DNA from: Pseudaestuariivita rosea
Lineage (GTDB): Bacteria > Pseudomonadota > Alphaproteobacteria > Rhodobacterales > Rhodobacteraceae
Reading direction: 5' to 3'
Assembly (NCBI RefSeq): GCF_017592335.1
Contig: NZ_JACNMP010000028.1
Span: 1 to 44,462 of the forward strand
DNA length: 44,462 nt
Both the position numbers and the translations under genes were made by a program. Under the pieces are notes generated by a model. It did not search any database. It was not told the origin of the DNA and was given only the letters and a program-made list of their open reading frames with translations. Shown piece by piece: positions 7,606-15,378 of the stretch; the first letter of the stretch is position 1, and each line of letters opens with the position of its first letter.

Positions 7606-7673
7606 GTGTTCAACGGTGATTATTTTTGTTGAACATAAGGTAATGTTCTACAAAAAGCAAATGTGTTGAACAT
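7606..7673. promoter_or_regulatory. Repeated TGTTGAACAT motif at the nucleotidyltransferase promoter
   Basis: TGTTGAACAT occurs at 7627-7636 and again at 7664-7673, and a near copy in inverted orientation (GTGTTCAACG) at 7607-7616. GAACAT (7631-7636) also pairs with ATGTTC (7643-7648) as a 6-bp inverted repeat. Three related sites in 70 bp in front of one gene suggest an operator, or binding sites of the neighbouring tyrosine recombinase. Confidence 0.4.
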
Positions 7674-7711
7674 GGGCCATTTGGATCGACCGAAAAACAG
7701 TCTGCAACCCC

Positions 7712-8746
7712 TCATTCCAGTAAATCCGTCGCAGGGTTATCAGATAGCTCTACGTCGTCGTAATACTGCATGGCTTGGGCAACGGACCGGTGCAGGGACA
7801 ATCGCATGGCCGCCTGAATGGGCGCGCCGTCCAATGCGGCCTGCGTCAGAAAGCCGGACCGCAGGCCATGGGGACTGGCGTAATCGGGGGGATAGCCCGC
7901 CAAGGTCAGGCGGTGGCGCAGGATCTGGCGGATCGCATCGGGGCTCAGGGCGCGGGGCAGGGGGCGGTCGGATTTCGATATGGGGCGGAACAGCGGGCCA
8001 TCGGTGATATTGGCTGTTTCGATCCAGTGGATCAGGGCCTGAGCCGCCTTGCCTTTGATCAGCAGTTTCGGGGTCTGACCGCGGGCGGTGGTTTTGGTCT
8101 CGGACAGGTGCAGCCAGATCAGGGTTTTGTCTTTCTCGTCCGGTTTGACGTCGCTGCGGTGCAGGGCTGTCAGCTCGGACCGTCTGCGCCCGCCGCTGGC
8201 AAAGCCCAGCATTAAGATGGCGCGATCACGGATACCGCGCAGGGAATTGTCACAGGTCTCTAACAGCTTCAACAAAACCTCGCGTGTGATGGGTTTTCGT
8301 GACTTTGGCTGACGCGGACGGGCGGCCGCTTTGCGGGCCTTCGCGCGGGCTTGTCGGATCAACGGAGCGTTAAACGGCGAGGCCAGGTTGCGCATGCGGT
8401 GGAAGGCGCGCCAGGAGGCGATGCGCCGGTCCAGTGTTGATGGGGCAGGGCAGACCAGTGTACGGCGCAATCCGGCGGCGATCAGAGCGTCGGCCGTATC
8501 ACGGGCCGGCCCCGTTGTGTCAGAGAGCGCGACAGAGTGATCAAGGATGAACCGCAGCGCGACCGGTTCGGTTTCAGGCCATGTGAGAGGGGTGTCAAAG
8601 GCGGCACGCTTCCAGGCGGTGATATAGGCCAGATCGCGTTCCCAGGCGCGCAATGTGTTTTCGGGTGTGCCGCGACGGTAGAGATCATCGAGCATCTCAA
8701 GGTCAGCTGTGGATGGACTGTGTAAGGGCAGGGTCGGGAGTGTCAT
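7712..8746 (-). CDS. Tyrosine site-specific recombinase
   Basis: 344 aa. An N-terminal SAM-like core-binding domain (RRGTPENTLRAWERDLAYITAWK) is followed by a catalytic domain with the first arginine in GFASGGRRRSELTALHRSDV, a lysine-bearing beta-hairpin (LSETKTTARGQ), HGLRS for the H-x-x-R motif near residue 299, LSLHRS and the nucleophile in MQYYDD. It lacks phage-like arm domains, so plasmid multimer resolution or a small mobile unit are both possible. It lies 109 bp upstream of the nucleotidyltransferase on the same strand and divergent to the toxin-antitoxin pair. Confidence 0.8.
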   Translation of the reverse strand: MTLPTLPLHSPSTADLEMLDDLYRRGTPENTLRAWERDLAYITAWKRAAFDTPLTWPETEPVALRFILDHSVALSDTTGPARDTADALIAAGLRRTLVCPAPSTLDRRIASWRAFHRMRNLASPFNAPLIRQARAKARKAAARPRQPKSRKPITREVLLKLLETCDNSLRGIRDRAILMLGFASGGRRRSELTALHRSDVKPDEKDKTLIWLHLSETKTTARGQTPKLLIKGKAAQALIHWIETANITDGPLFRPISKSDRPLPRALSPDAIRQILRHRLTLAGYPPDYASPHGLRSGFLTQAALDGAPIQAAMRLSLHRSVAQAMQYYDDVELSDNPATDLLE

Positions 8747-8782
8747 TGTGGGTCCCTTGTAAATCGCTTTCGTTTATAGTAT

Positions 8783-8798
8783 CTAGCTCGATAGCTAG
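8783..8798. promoter_or_regulatory. Palindromic operator of the toxin-antitoxin pair
   Basis: CTAGCTCGATAGCTAG has perfect 6-bp arms around a 4-bp centre, located between a TATAGT -10-like box (8775-8780) and the antitoxin start. Phd/YefM antitoxins repress their own promoters by binding such palindromes. Confidence 0.55.
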
Positions 8799-8812
8799 AC
8801 AGGAGTAAGGCT

Positions 8813-9055
8813 GTGTGGACGTTACAAGATGCCAAGAACAAATTCAGTGCGGTGGTGGATGCGGCCCTGACGGGTCGTCCGCAAGAAGTGACGCGCCGCG
8901 GCAAGCTGGCAGTCGTGGTGGTGTCTGCGACTGAATACAAGCGGCTTGTGGCGGAGGAAACCGCACACCGCGAGAGCTTCGCAGAACACCTGATGGCCTT
9001 TCCCGGCACAGAGATTGGCCGGGCTGATGTCAAGCCGCGCGACGTCTCGTTCTGA
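8813..9055 (+). CDS. Phd/YefM-type antitoxin
   Basis: 80 aa, GTG start with AGGAG 7 nt upstream. WTLQDAKNKFSAVVDAALTGRPQEVTRRGKLAVVVVSATEY is the standard Phd/YefM DNA-binding and dimerisation domain, including the N-terminal helix and the G-x-x-x-VT-x-x-G turn. The C-terminal 30 residues would wrap and neutralise the toxin. The stop overlaps the toxin start (TGATG), the normal translational coupling of such pairs. Expected to autoregulate through the palindrome just upstream. Confidence 0.9.
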   Translation: MWTLQDAKNKFSAVVDAALTGRPQEVTRRGKLAVVVVSATEYKRLVAEETAHRESFAEHLMAFPGTEIGRADVKPRDVSF

Positions 9056-9456
9056 TGTTCATTCTTGATACGAATGTGATTTCCGCGGTGCGTCGTTTGG
9101 ACCGTGTGCCAAAGGTTGCGGCCTGGCTGACGGAGCAGAGTGAGGCTGAGTTGTACATCAGTGTAATCACGCTTGGTGAGATTGAGCGCGGGATTTGTCA
9201 GCAAGAGGCAAAAGATCCTGTGTTTGCTGCGGACTTGCGGGTTTGGCTTGATCGCACGATGCGGGTTTTTTCGGATCGTTTGATTGCGTTTGAGGCTGAG
9301 GACGCGCGTATTTGGGGGCAGTTGAGTCAGCGCATTGGTCATTCCGGCGCTGATCTGATGATTGCCGCCACAGCCTTGCGATGTGATGCGACCGTCGTGA
9401 CAGGCAATGTTGATGACTTTGCGCCAACTGGGGCGCCGATCAAGAACCCCTTTTGA
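9055..9456 (+). CDS. PIN-domain ribonuclease toxin (VapC/FitB type)
   Basis: 133 aa. It carries all PIN-domain acidic positions: LDTNVIS near residue 5, the glutamate in ITLGEIERG near 43, GADLMIAATAL near 98 and TGNVDDF near 118. PIN toxins cleave tRNA or other RNA when freed from the antitoxin. Length and motif spacing match FitB/VapC proteins. Together with the upstream Phd-type antitoxin it forms an apparently intact plasmid addiction module. Confidence 0.9.
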   Translation: MFILDTNVISAVRRLDRVPKVAAWLTEQSEAELYISVITLGEIERGICQQEAKDPVFAADLRVWLDRTMRVFSDRLIAFEAEDARIWGQLSQRIGHSGADLMIAATALRCDATVVTGNVDDFAPTGAPIKNPF

Positions 9457-9611
9457 GATTGGAGTAGGGACAGTTTCAACGCTGTTCATTGGGTCAATCT
9501 GCGCGAATTTTGAGTGAAGCTCAAGAGTCATGATAACTGTACCTTATCACGTATAATATTAATTTTATAAAGAGTCTTTGGTAGTCAGCAAAATCCTGAT
9601 ATTCTGCGCAC
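9457..9611. promoter_or_regulatory. Promoter region of the DUF1612-like gene
   Basis: The AT-rich stretch 9531-9585 contains TATAAT at 9552-9557 and an interrupted inverted repeat GATAA (9533-9537) / TTATC (9545-9549) just before it. These look like a sigma-70 -10 box and an overlapping operator. No strong -35 is visible. Confidence 0.35.
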
Positions 9612-10709
9612 ATGGTCGATAAGCCTCTAGAAAAAATATCAAAAGAAAACGAAGCGATAGATCTGGCAGGGCCCTATGATGCGGAGCCAATGGCCGAGCG
9701 GGATTTATGGTTTCTACCGGCCCCGGTTGAGGAGGCAGCCTGGGACATGCCGGGCCCGTGGGTCGACCGGCGCTCTCTGGTGGACCCCGACGCCTGGCGG
9801 CGCGCGGAACGAGCACAGGGCCGAGCCCTAGTCGCGGCCGCCACTGCGGTGGCCAGGTTGGATGAGCGGCTGCGTCAAGGGGCGTGGCAGGGTGCTTTGG
9901 ATCGGCTGGCGCTCGAGGAGGCTTCGGCCCTGACCTGGACCCATGGCGTCGGGATCAGCGCCGACAAGCTGGCGCTTTATGATTTGCTGCGTCTGACCTT
10001 TGCGGCGGATCACCAAAGGGCCCTGCCGCTGGCGCATTGGGCTCATCGCCGCCTGTCGGGTGTTCTGACCCCGCGCGAGGGTCTTGCAGCCTTTCTGGGA
10101 CGGCATCCGGTGAAGGACCCCGCACCGGAGATGCTGGCGCTGATGGGCCGCGCTGTCGGGGAGTATTTTGATCTAGCAGCCGAGGAGTGGCTGTCGGGGT
10201 TAGATGTGGATCTGCACCCGATCAGTCGCGGGGCGTTAGCCGCGCAGAGCTGGCAGCTTTTGGACCTGTCTGTGGAAGGTGCAGCGATCGAAGGGTCCGT
10301 GGCGGCGGCTCGGATTGGGGCTGAGGGATTAAACTTCTTACCGTTTCTGCCCATCGGTCTAGGGGCACAGCGAGTGCGGCCTTCCGCCGGTGTATCCAAC
10401 TGTTTGACGCAGTGGTATGCCTCTGTGGAAACTGGCGCGTTGCAGGCACTGATGATGCTGGACCAGTTGCAACACTGGCAGGCGCGGGCACATCAGGTGA
10501 CGCGCGGACTTAAAGGGCGAACGCCCGGACGGTTGATCGAAGCGCTATTGTGCAAACCTGCCGTTTCGGTCGCCATGCTGAGCGAGATGGCCGATGTGTC
10601 CCGCGCCGCCGCCTTGCGCAATCTGACATGGTTTGAGGACCACGGTCTTACACGCGAAATAACAGGGCAAGGCCGGTTCCGGTTGTGGCGCGCTGACGTC
10701 GCTGCTTGA
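9612..10709 (+). CDS. DUF1612 / RHE_PE00001-family plasmid protein with C-terminal HTH
   Basis: 365 aa. The N-terminal third (WFLPAPVEEAAWDMPGPW, then ARLDERLR) and the alanine/leucine-rich helical middle fit a protein family frequent on rhizobial and rhodobacterial plasmids (RHE_PE00001, DUF1612). The C-terminus (KPAVSVAMLSEMADVSRAAALRNLTWFEDHGLTREITGQGRF) is a clear winged helix-turn-helix, so it likely binds DNA. No catalytic motif is visible. Function unknown; regulator or plasmid maintenance factor are both plausible. It stands alone between the toxin-antitoxin module and the IS graveyard. Confidence 0.6.
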   Translation: MVDKPLEKISKENEAIDLAGPYDAEPMAERDLWFLPAPVEEAAWDMPGPWVDRRSLVDPDAWRRAERAQGRALVAAATAVARLDERLRQGAWQGALDRLALEEASALTWTHGVGISADKLALYDLLRLTFAADHQRALPLAHWAHRRLSGVLTPREGLAAFLGRHPVKDPAPEMLALMGRAVGEYFDLAAEEWLSGLDVDLHPISRGALAAQSWQLLDLSVEGAAIEGSVAAARIGAEGLNFLPFLPIGLGAQRVRPSAGVSNCLTQWYASVETGALQALMMLDQLQHWQARAHQVTRGLKGRTPGRLIEALLCKPAVSVAMLSEMADVSRAAALRNLTWFEDHGLTREITGQGRFRLWRADVAA

Positions 10710-10892
10710 GATGCGTTTACCAAGTCTTCCTGAATAGGGGTCTACTGTGGGAGGGAGCAGGATCGTACGTCAGTGCAAGCAGCCGTTCGTATACGACGCG
10801 GCGAAGGTCTTAAAAGAGCCGATTCTGTGGAAAAATAACGTGTTGCGGGCGCAGAAAGTGGCGTTTTGAACGATGTGCGAGCGCCTTTCTTC

Positions 10893-10996
10893 TCAGGCTT
10901 TTCGCGTTTGCTGCGATGCAGGAAAGATCTTGGCCAGTTTCCGGAGGTTCTGGGCGGTGGCGGCGAGGAGGAATTCGTCGTTTGCGCCGCATGGAC
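10893..10996 (-). pseudogene. IS1182-family transposase, C-terminal remnant
   Basis: The frame reads GANDEFLLAATAQNLRKLAKIF before a stop at 10893. This is the familiar end of IS1182-type DDE transposases. The upstream part is replaced at 10997 by the end of an IS3 remnant, so only about 33 residues survive. Confidence 0.6.
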
Positions 10997-11130
10997 TGGA
11001 CCTGTCGCGTTTTTGTGCCGCCCCAAGTGCTCGTTTAAGCCACTTTCCTTTCGAAAGCGACAGGGCTTTTCCACCCCAATGCTGAGTGCCGTCGCCGCGG
11101 ATTGTAGAAGCCATGTGTGGATGCCCCTTT
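10997..11130 (-). pseudogene. IS3-family transposase OrfB, C-terminal remnant with its terminal repeat
   Basis: On the minus strand a frame reads GFYNPRRRHSALGWKSPVAF and ERKVA, then stop: the hallmark C-terminus of IS3-family OrfB integrases. The + strand at 10997 begins TGGACCTGTCGCG, a plausible IS3 end, directly abutting IS1182 sequence. Upstream of residue GFY the similarity is lost. Confidence 0.65.
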
Positions 11131-11375
11131 CAATGCAAGTGGTTTTCACAGAGCTTTGGAACAAGTGATCAGGTGCAGTCGTGTGTCCGGCCTGTTTTGC
11201 AGCTTTCGCACGCTGCTGGCCCGTATGGTGTCCGTGGATTGGGTCCAAATCGTTGATGCGAGCACGTGGCTCCAGGCTTCTATCTGGTTTTCCCAACCCC
11301 GTCTTATGACCGTTGTCCCTTACTCTGCTTCGCCCGTCTCACATTGCCGGTTTATTCCAACGTATAGCGCGCAGT

Positions 11376-11525
11376 TTATGCAGCCAGCGGTGGAATTCGA
11401 TAATTCTCTTTCGTTGTTGTTAACGCCCAAACAGTACGGGCAAGCTTGTTCGCCAGTGCAGTTGCCACCAGCATACGCGGTTTGCGCGCCAGCATCTTGG
11501 CCCAACTGGACCGAACGTGCATATT
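11376..11525 (-). pseudogene. IS110-family transposase, C-terminal remnant
   Basis: The frame reads WAKMLARKPRMLVATALANK and LARTVWALTTTKENYR before a stop at 11376. This matches the conserved C-terminal end of IS110/IS1111 DEDD transposases (KML.R.P..VVA.ALANK.AR..WA). Nothing recognisable precedes it, so the element is a fragment. Confidence 0.65.
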
Positions 11526-11708
11526 TGGGCGTCTTGAAGAACAATAGCGGAACATGAAGTTTAGCCGCCGTTCACTGCGTCGTGCACGAACTGGTAAGAT
11601 GCGGACGACGCTGCCGTTGTCCGACTCCTTTTGGATGACCGCTTTCCGGTCGCAAGCTACGGCTTCTATGCTTAGCATGGAGAAAATCGTGCTTAGGAAT
11701 TGAGACGC

Positions 11709-12254
11709 ATGCTGCCGCCGTCAATTATCCATATCAACAGCTATCCCGGTGTCGGTAAACTCACGATTGGTCGCCGGATTGCCTCGGAACTGGGGGCCAA
11801 ACTCTTGGACAATCATTCGATCTACAACGTCGCTTTCGCGCTGACCGAGTTCAAGTCCGAGCCATTTTACCGTGCCGTGAGAGATGTCCGATCCACCGCA
11901 TACAGGATAGTGATGAATCTTTCCCCAGACGTTCCGGTCATTCTTACGAATGCCCATGCAAAGGATTCGACTTGGGGGAATGAGTGCTGGAACGAAGCTA
12001 TTGAGCTAGCACGAAATACTAATCGCCAACACGTGGTGATCCTGTTGGATTGCGCGCGAGACGAAAATGCGAGGCGCATTCAATCCGTTGACCGCGACGC
12101 TATGCGCAAGCCACGTGATCCGACGATGTTCCGACTGGGAGAGGTCGATCGCGCTCTTATTGATCGTGGGGCCGATAGACTGCTTCGGATGGACGTGACC
12201 AACATGTCCGCGAACGACGCAGCTGCGTCGATCTTGGCATGGTTGCGAAATTAA
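11709..12254 (+). CDS. P-loop NTPase / small-molecule-kinase-like protein
   Basis: 181 aa from the ATG at 11709, preferred over a TTG at 11700 because AGGA (11695-11698) is correctly spaced only for the ATG. Walker A is NSYPGVGKLTIGRRIA, with a serine/threonine-poor variant (GKL rather than GKS/T). Then come DNHSIYN, a lid-like region (ARDENARRIQSVDRDAMRKPRDP) and a C-terminal helix. The layout resembles AAA_18/AAA_33-type kinases such as phosphotransferases acting on nucleosides or antibiotics. Substrate unknown. It has no co-directional partner and sits between IS debris and the ardC leader. Confidence 0.6.
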   Translation: MLPPSIIHINSYPGVGKLTIGRRIASELGAKLLDNHSIYNVAFALTEFKSEPFYRAVRDVRSTAYRIVMNLSPDVPVILTNAHAKDSTWGNECWNEAIELARNTNRQHVVILLDCARDENARRIQSVDRDAMRKPRDPTMFRLGEVDRALIDRGADRLLRMDVTNMSANDAAASILAWLRN

Positions 12255-12402
12255 TAGCCGCCATTCGTGCAAACTGCAGCATCAGTTACATTGGGCTCTC
12301 TTTCCTCTTACGCCGCGTCTAACCCGAACGACCGGTTTCCATGCTCGGTGAAACATGATCCTGTGATCCCGGCTGTGTGCCGGTCTCGCTTTGAGCGATA
12401 GA

Positions 12403-12447
12403 CAGGGCAGGGGATCGACGGGCTGACGCCCGTTCACCCCCGCCCTG
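12403..12447. repeat. Long two-stem hairpin
   Basis: Outer arms CAGGGCAGGGG (12403-12413) and CCCCCGCCCTG (12437-12447) pair with one mismatch and enclose an inner stem CGGGC-tgac-GCCCG. There is no T-run, so it is unlikely to be a simple terminator. Confidence 0.5.
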
Positions 12448-12651
12448 ACAGTTTCCAACTCCTGTTGATCCGCCTGCCATCCTGTCAGGTCCGAGAAAAC
12501 CGGCAAGCGCCGCCTTTGGCGTCGGTTCCGGTCGAGAATTCCGGTTCCTCCCACGCGCAGGCGCGCGGTTCCCTCCCAAATTCGCGCCCTTCACCCGGTT
12601 GTCACGGCCCCGCCAGGCCGCAGGACGGGCTTTGCCCTTACCTGCTCTGCC

Positions 12652-12677
12652 CTTTGGAATGCATGGGCATTCCAAAG
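12652..12677. promoter_or_regulatory. Perfect 11-bp inverted repeat before ardC
   Basis: CTTTGGAATGC (12652-12662) and GCATTCCAAAG (12667-12677) form a perfect stem around ATGG. It could be an operator or the stem of a single-strand promoter active during plasmid entry. Confidence 0.5.
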
Positions 12678-12750
12678 ATCAGAACAGGAAGGCCCGCCCA
12701 TTGGCGGAAAGGGAAAGAAACCCGGACCGCGCATGCGAGGAGGGTCACAA

Positions 12751-13355
12751 ATGACCAAAGAGAAATTCGACGTTTATTCCCATGTTACCAATCAGATTGT
12801 CGCGCAGATCGAGGCGGGAACGCCGCCTTGGCGCAAGCCGTGGACCGGCGGCGGGGTATCGGTCAGCTTGCCGGAACGGTTCAACGGCGAAGCCTATCGG
12901 GGCATCAATATCCTGATGCTTTGGGCCACAGCTATGGCCAAGGACTACAGCTCAGCCCGCTGGATGACGTTTAACCAAGCGAGGCAACTGGGGGGCCATG
13001 TCCGCAAGGGCGAGAAATCCGCCACTGTTGTGAAATACGGAACCGTCGAGCGTGAGGACGAGAACGACGAAGAGCGACAAATCCCCTATGCCAAGGCTTA
13101 CCGGGTGTTCAACGTCGACCAGATCGAAGGCCTGCCCGCCGAGTTCTACATCCTGCCCGACCCGCCCCGTGATTTGGGCACCGTGGCCGACCCCACGTTG
13201 GAAGCATTCTTTGCAGCAAGTGGCGCGCAGATCGACAGCACCGAAGAGCCGCGCGCCTACTACAACGTCAAGACCGACCGCATCCACATGCCGCCGATTG
13301 GCACGTTTCACCGTATGGCCGGATACTACGGGACAATGGCGCATGAGCTGACTCA
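12751..13355 (+). pseudogene. ardC: ardC antirestriction gene, 5' part (split by the RIT-like element)
   Basis: Starts at the ATG at 12751 behind GAGGAGG. Residues 1-130 form the ArdC N-terminal domain (FDVYSHVTNQIVAQIEAGTPPWRKPW; ARWMTFNQARQLGGHVRKGEKS), which binds single-stranded DNA. The zincin-like protease domain follows and is cut within its metal motif HELTH, residues 198-202: the last codon's final base is lost and the frame runs on only to NADLRIMPR. The missing part is at 22582-22861. Intact ArdC proteins protect incoming plasmid DNA from restriction. Joining both parts gives 885 nt, 294 codons plus stop, without a frameshift, so the disruption is recent. Confidence 0.85.
13350..13355. 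repeat. Target-site duplication, left copy
   Basis: GACTCA here and again at 22576-22581 flanks the 9.2-kb element. Removing the element and one copy restores CATGAGCTGACTCACTGG, encoding HELTHW of ArdC. Confidence 0.75.
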
Positions 13356-13438
13356 TAATGCCGATCTTCGGATTATGCCGCGCTGATCTTCACCACCTGT
13401 TGCTCAGTGGGAAGTTCAGCGCGACAAGTCGGCATAAT
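13356..13438. repeat. Left terminal inverted repeat, 83 bp
   Basis: Begins TAATGCCGATCTTCGGATTA and ends CAAGTCGGCATAAT. It matches the reverse complement of 22467-22549 over all 83 bp without gaps, with the differences concentrated in the last third. It carries a TAATGCCGA-type box at each edge plus an internal one, likely recombinase binding sites. It ends exactly at the stop codon of the third recombinase gene. Confidence 0.85.
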
Positions 13439-14437
13439 TCAGAGCGCTTCTAGGAATGCCAAAAGTTCGTCACCCGGCCGATATCGTCCGATCGTCTGAC
13501 CAACTGGCTTTGTCAGAGCCATCGCCCGTTCTTTCAATTCGATATCGGCGTGGATGTAGACCTGTGTCGTCTCAATCGATTCATGGCCCAGCCAGAGCGC
13601 GATGATTGTTCGATCTACGCCACTTTGCAAAAGCTGCATGGCAGCGGTGTGGCGCAAAACATGGGGCGTGACGCGCTTCAATCTGAACGTCGAACAGTTC
13701 GAGGCTGCGGTGGCCGCATGCTTCCGAACGAGCCGTTCAACTGCATCTCGGCTCAAGGGCTTACCGCGGATCGTCGCGAACAAGGGATCGTTGGGCTCAG
13801 CGCCAATTTGGTAAAGCCAAGCCCGCAATGCTTCCCGGCTGTCTGCGCGGAGAGGCGTTGCGCGTTCCTTTCGGCCTTTGCCCATGCATCTGAGATGTGC
13901 TCCGGTTCCGAGCTCGACATCGCCGACGCGCAAGCCGATCAGTTCCGATACACGCAGGCCAGTTTGGAGCATTGTAAGGAGCAGAACTCGATCGCGCCGA
14001 CCGAACCAGGTCGATTGGTCCGGCGCCTTCAGCAACGACTCCATTTCGTTACGGGTTAGGAAGTCCACGACACGTTTTTCGTGCCGCTTGGATGGCATCG
14101 CCAGCACCTTCTGGCAATGATGCAGCAAATGAGGTTCACAACCCGCAACGTATTTGAAGAACGAACGGATGGCCGCAAGACGGGTGTTCCGGCTTCGCGC
14201 GCTGTTACCGCGTTCATCTTCACAGAACGTCAAGAACCGACCGACAATATCGGCATCGATATGAGCGACATGCAGATCAGTTGGTGGTAGCTTAGTCTCT
14301 GCTGCCGCGTATTTCAGCAAAAGCCTGAAGGTGTCGCGATAGCTGGCAATCGTATTCGGGCTGGCCTGCATCTGGGTCAACAGCCGCTCGGTGAAGAATC
14401 GCTGCACGTAGACAGGCAAGGGATAGGTTGCGATCAT
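13439..14437 (-). CDS. RIT tyrosine recombinase C
   Basis: 332 aa, third gene of the trio; its ATG overlaps the stop of the preceding gene (ATGA). A core-binding domain (ASPNTIASYRDTFRLLLKYA) is followed by a full catalytic set: arginine in LQTGLRVSELIGL, lysine in CMGKGRKERATPL, HVLRHTAAMQLL, GHESIETTQVYIH with the nucleophile tyrosine. Tyrosine recombinases cut, exchange and rejoin one strand pair at a time without high-energy cofactors. The gene ends flush with the left terminal repeat, so the repeat doubles as its 3' flank. Confidence 0.88.
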   Translation of the reverse strand: MIATYPLPVYVQRFFTERLLTQMQASPNTIASYRDTFRLLLKYAAAETKLPPTDLHVAHIDADIVGRFLTFCEDERGNSARSRNTRLAAIRSFFKYVAGCEPHLLHHCQKVLAMPSKRHEKRVVDFLTRNEMESLLKAPDQSTWFGRRDRVLLLTMLQTGLRVSELIGLRVGDVELGTGAHLRCMGKGRKERATPLRADSREALRAWLYQIGAEPNDPLFATIRGKPLSRDAVERLVRKHAATAASNCSTFRLKRVTPHVLRHTAAMQLLQSGVDRTIIALWLGHESIETTQVYIHADIELKERAMALTKPVGQTIGRYRPGDELLAFLEAL

Positions 14438-15378
14438 GATGCGCCCTCCAAAACCCGCTGCTCGGCACGCGCTGCAGCGAGCTGCATCAGCTCGGGCACT
14501 GCCTCGATATACCAGAATGTGTGCTTTGGCTCAGAATGGCCGAGATAAGTGCTGAGCTTGTACATTTCGGCTTCGATGTCCCGGCTATCCCGGAACCAGT
14601 CCAGAATGGTATGAACAGCAAATGTGTGCCGCAAATCATGGATGCGTGGTCCATGACCGTGCCTGTTGAAGGCTTGCGGAGAGCGAATGCCAAGGTTTTT
14701 GCTCACTTGTGCGAAGTTGTACCGAGCCGCGCAGTCCTTCGCATGTTGGCCATCTTCCTGGATGAAGAACCGCGACGAGTCTTGCGTAACCAGCCGATCC
14801 CGTTTTCTGGCGTATTCGACCAGCCGATGGGCTGTGTCTTCGTTGATGGGAAGCTGCCGATCTTTGCCATTTTTTGTATTTCTTAGTGTGAGAAGGGCAC
14901 AATCAAGATCGACGTCATCCCTTTCTAAAGACAACGCTTCGTTCACCCGCATGCCCGTCACTGCGATCAGACCAAACAGAGTCTGCCAAATTGCGGCTCG
15001 GAGACCATAAGGTGACGGTAGCCGCCCAGCCTCTGCAACAATTTCCGCAATCTGGATCGGCGCGTAAATGAACGGCACCCGTCTTCGATAGCGCCCAGTG
15101 ACAAGCTGGCTGGACGGGATCTCGGTCTGATCGTCGTGTTCTGCAAGCCAGAAGGCAAACCTGCGGACCATACCAAGGCGATGAGACCATGTGTTGTTGT
15201 CCGCTCTGCCGTAGTTTACCTTCCAATCGAGGAACAAAGGCGTCGAGATGCAATGGAACCCGTTCTCATCGCCAAACGTGGTGAACTTGCGCAAAACGCG
15301 CTCATCAAATGAGAGATCGAACCCCATTGAACGTCGAAGGGCGAGGTATTCGTCCAGTCGTTGAGTAAGTGTCTTCAT
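14434..15378 (-). CDS. RIT tyrosine recombinase B
   Basis: 314 aa, middle gene, overlapping both neighbours by 4 nt. Catalytic residues visible: VTGMRVNEALSLERDDVDL (arginine), RNTKNGKDRQLPI (lysine), RIHDLRHTFAVHTIL (H-x-x-R) and GHSEPKHTFWYIEAVPEL (His and nucleophile Tyr). The N-terminal domain differs from A and C, as expected if the three proteins bind different parts of the ends. Strict overlap of the three frames suggests they are made in fixed proportion and work as one machine. Confidence 0.88.
   Translation of the reverse strand: MKTLTQRLDEYLALRRSMGFDLSFDERVLRKFTTFGDENGFHCISTPLFLDWKVNYGRADNNTWSHRLGMVRRFAFWLAEHDDQTEIPSSQLVTGRYRRRVPFIYAPIQIAEIVAEAGRLPSPYGLRAAIWQTLFGLIAVTGMRVNEALSLERDDVDLDCALLTLRNTKNGKDRQLPINEDTAHRLVEYARKRDRLVTQDSSRFFIQEDGQHAKDCAARYNFAQVSKNLGIRSPQAFNRHGHGPRIHDLRHTFAVHTILDWFRDSRDIEAEMYKLSTYLGHSEPKHTFWYIEAVPELMQLAAARAEQRVLEGAS

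Larger units (their letters stand above)
10710..11708. other. IS graveyard without intact genes
   Basis: About 1 kb with no intact gene. It holds C-terminal fragments of three unrelated transposases, listed separately, all on the minus strand. The remainder (10710-10892 and 11140-11375) shows no recognisable coding capacity. Confidence 0.7.
12255..12750. other. Structured noncoding leader upstream of ardC
   Basis: This 496-bp stretch has no convincing gene but is rich in inverted repeats, two of them long and near-perfect (12403-12447 and 12652-12677), plus weaker ones around 12515-12545. The second ends about 75 bp before the ardC start. Such folded leaders occur before antirestriction genes in the leading regions of conjugative plasmids. 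Confidence 0.5.

Noticed and set aside
7031-7669. Plus-strand frame (212 codons) opposite the nucleotidyltransferase
   Set aside because: Glycine/valine-rich shadow without ribosome-binding site or domain.
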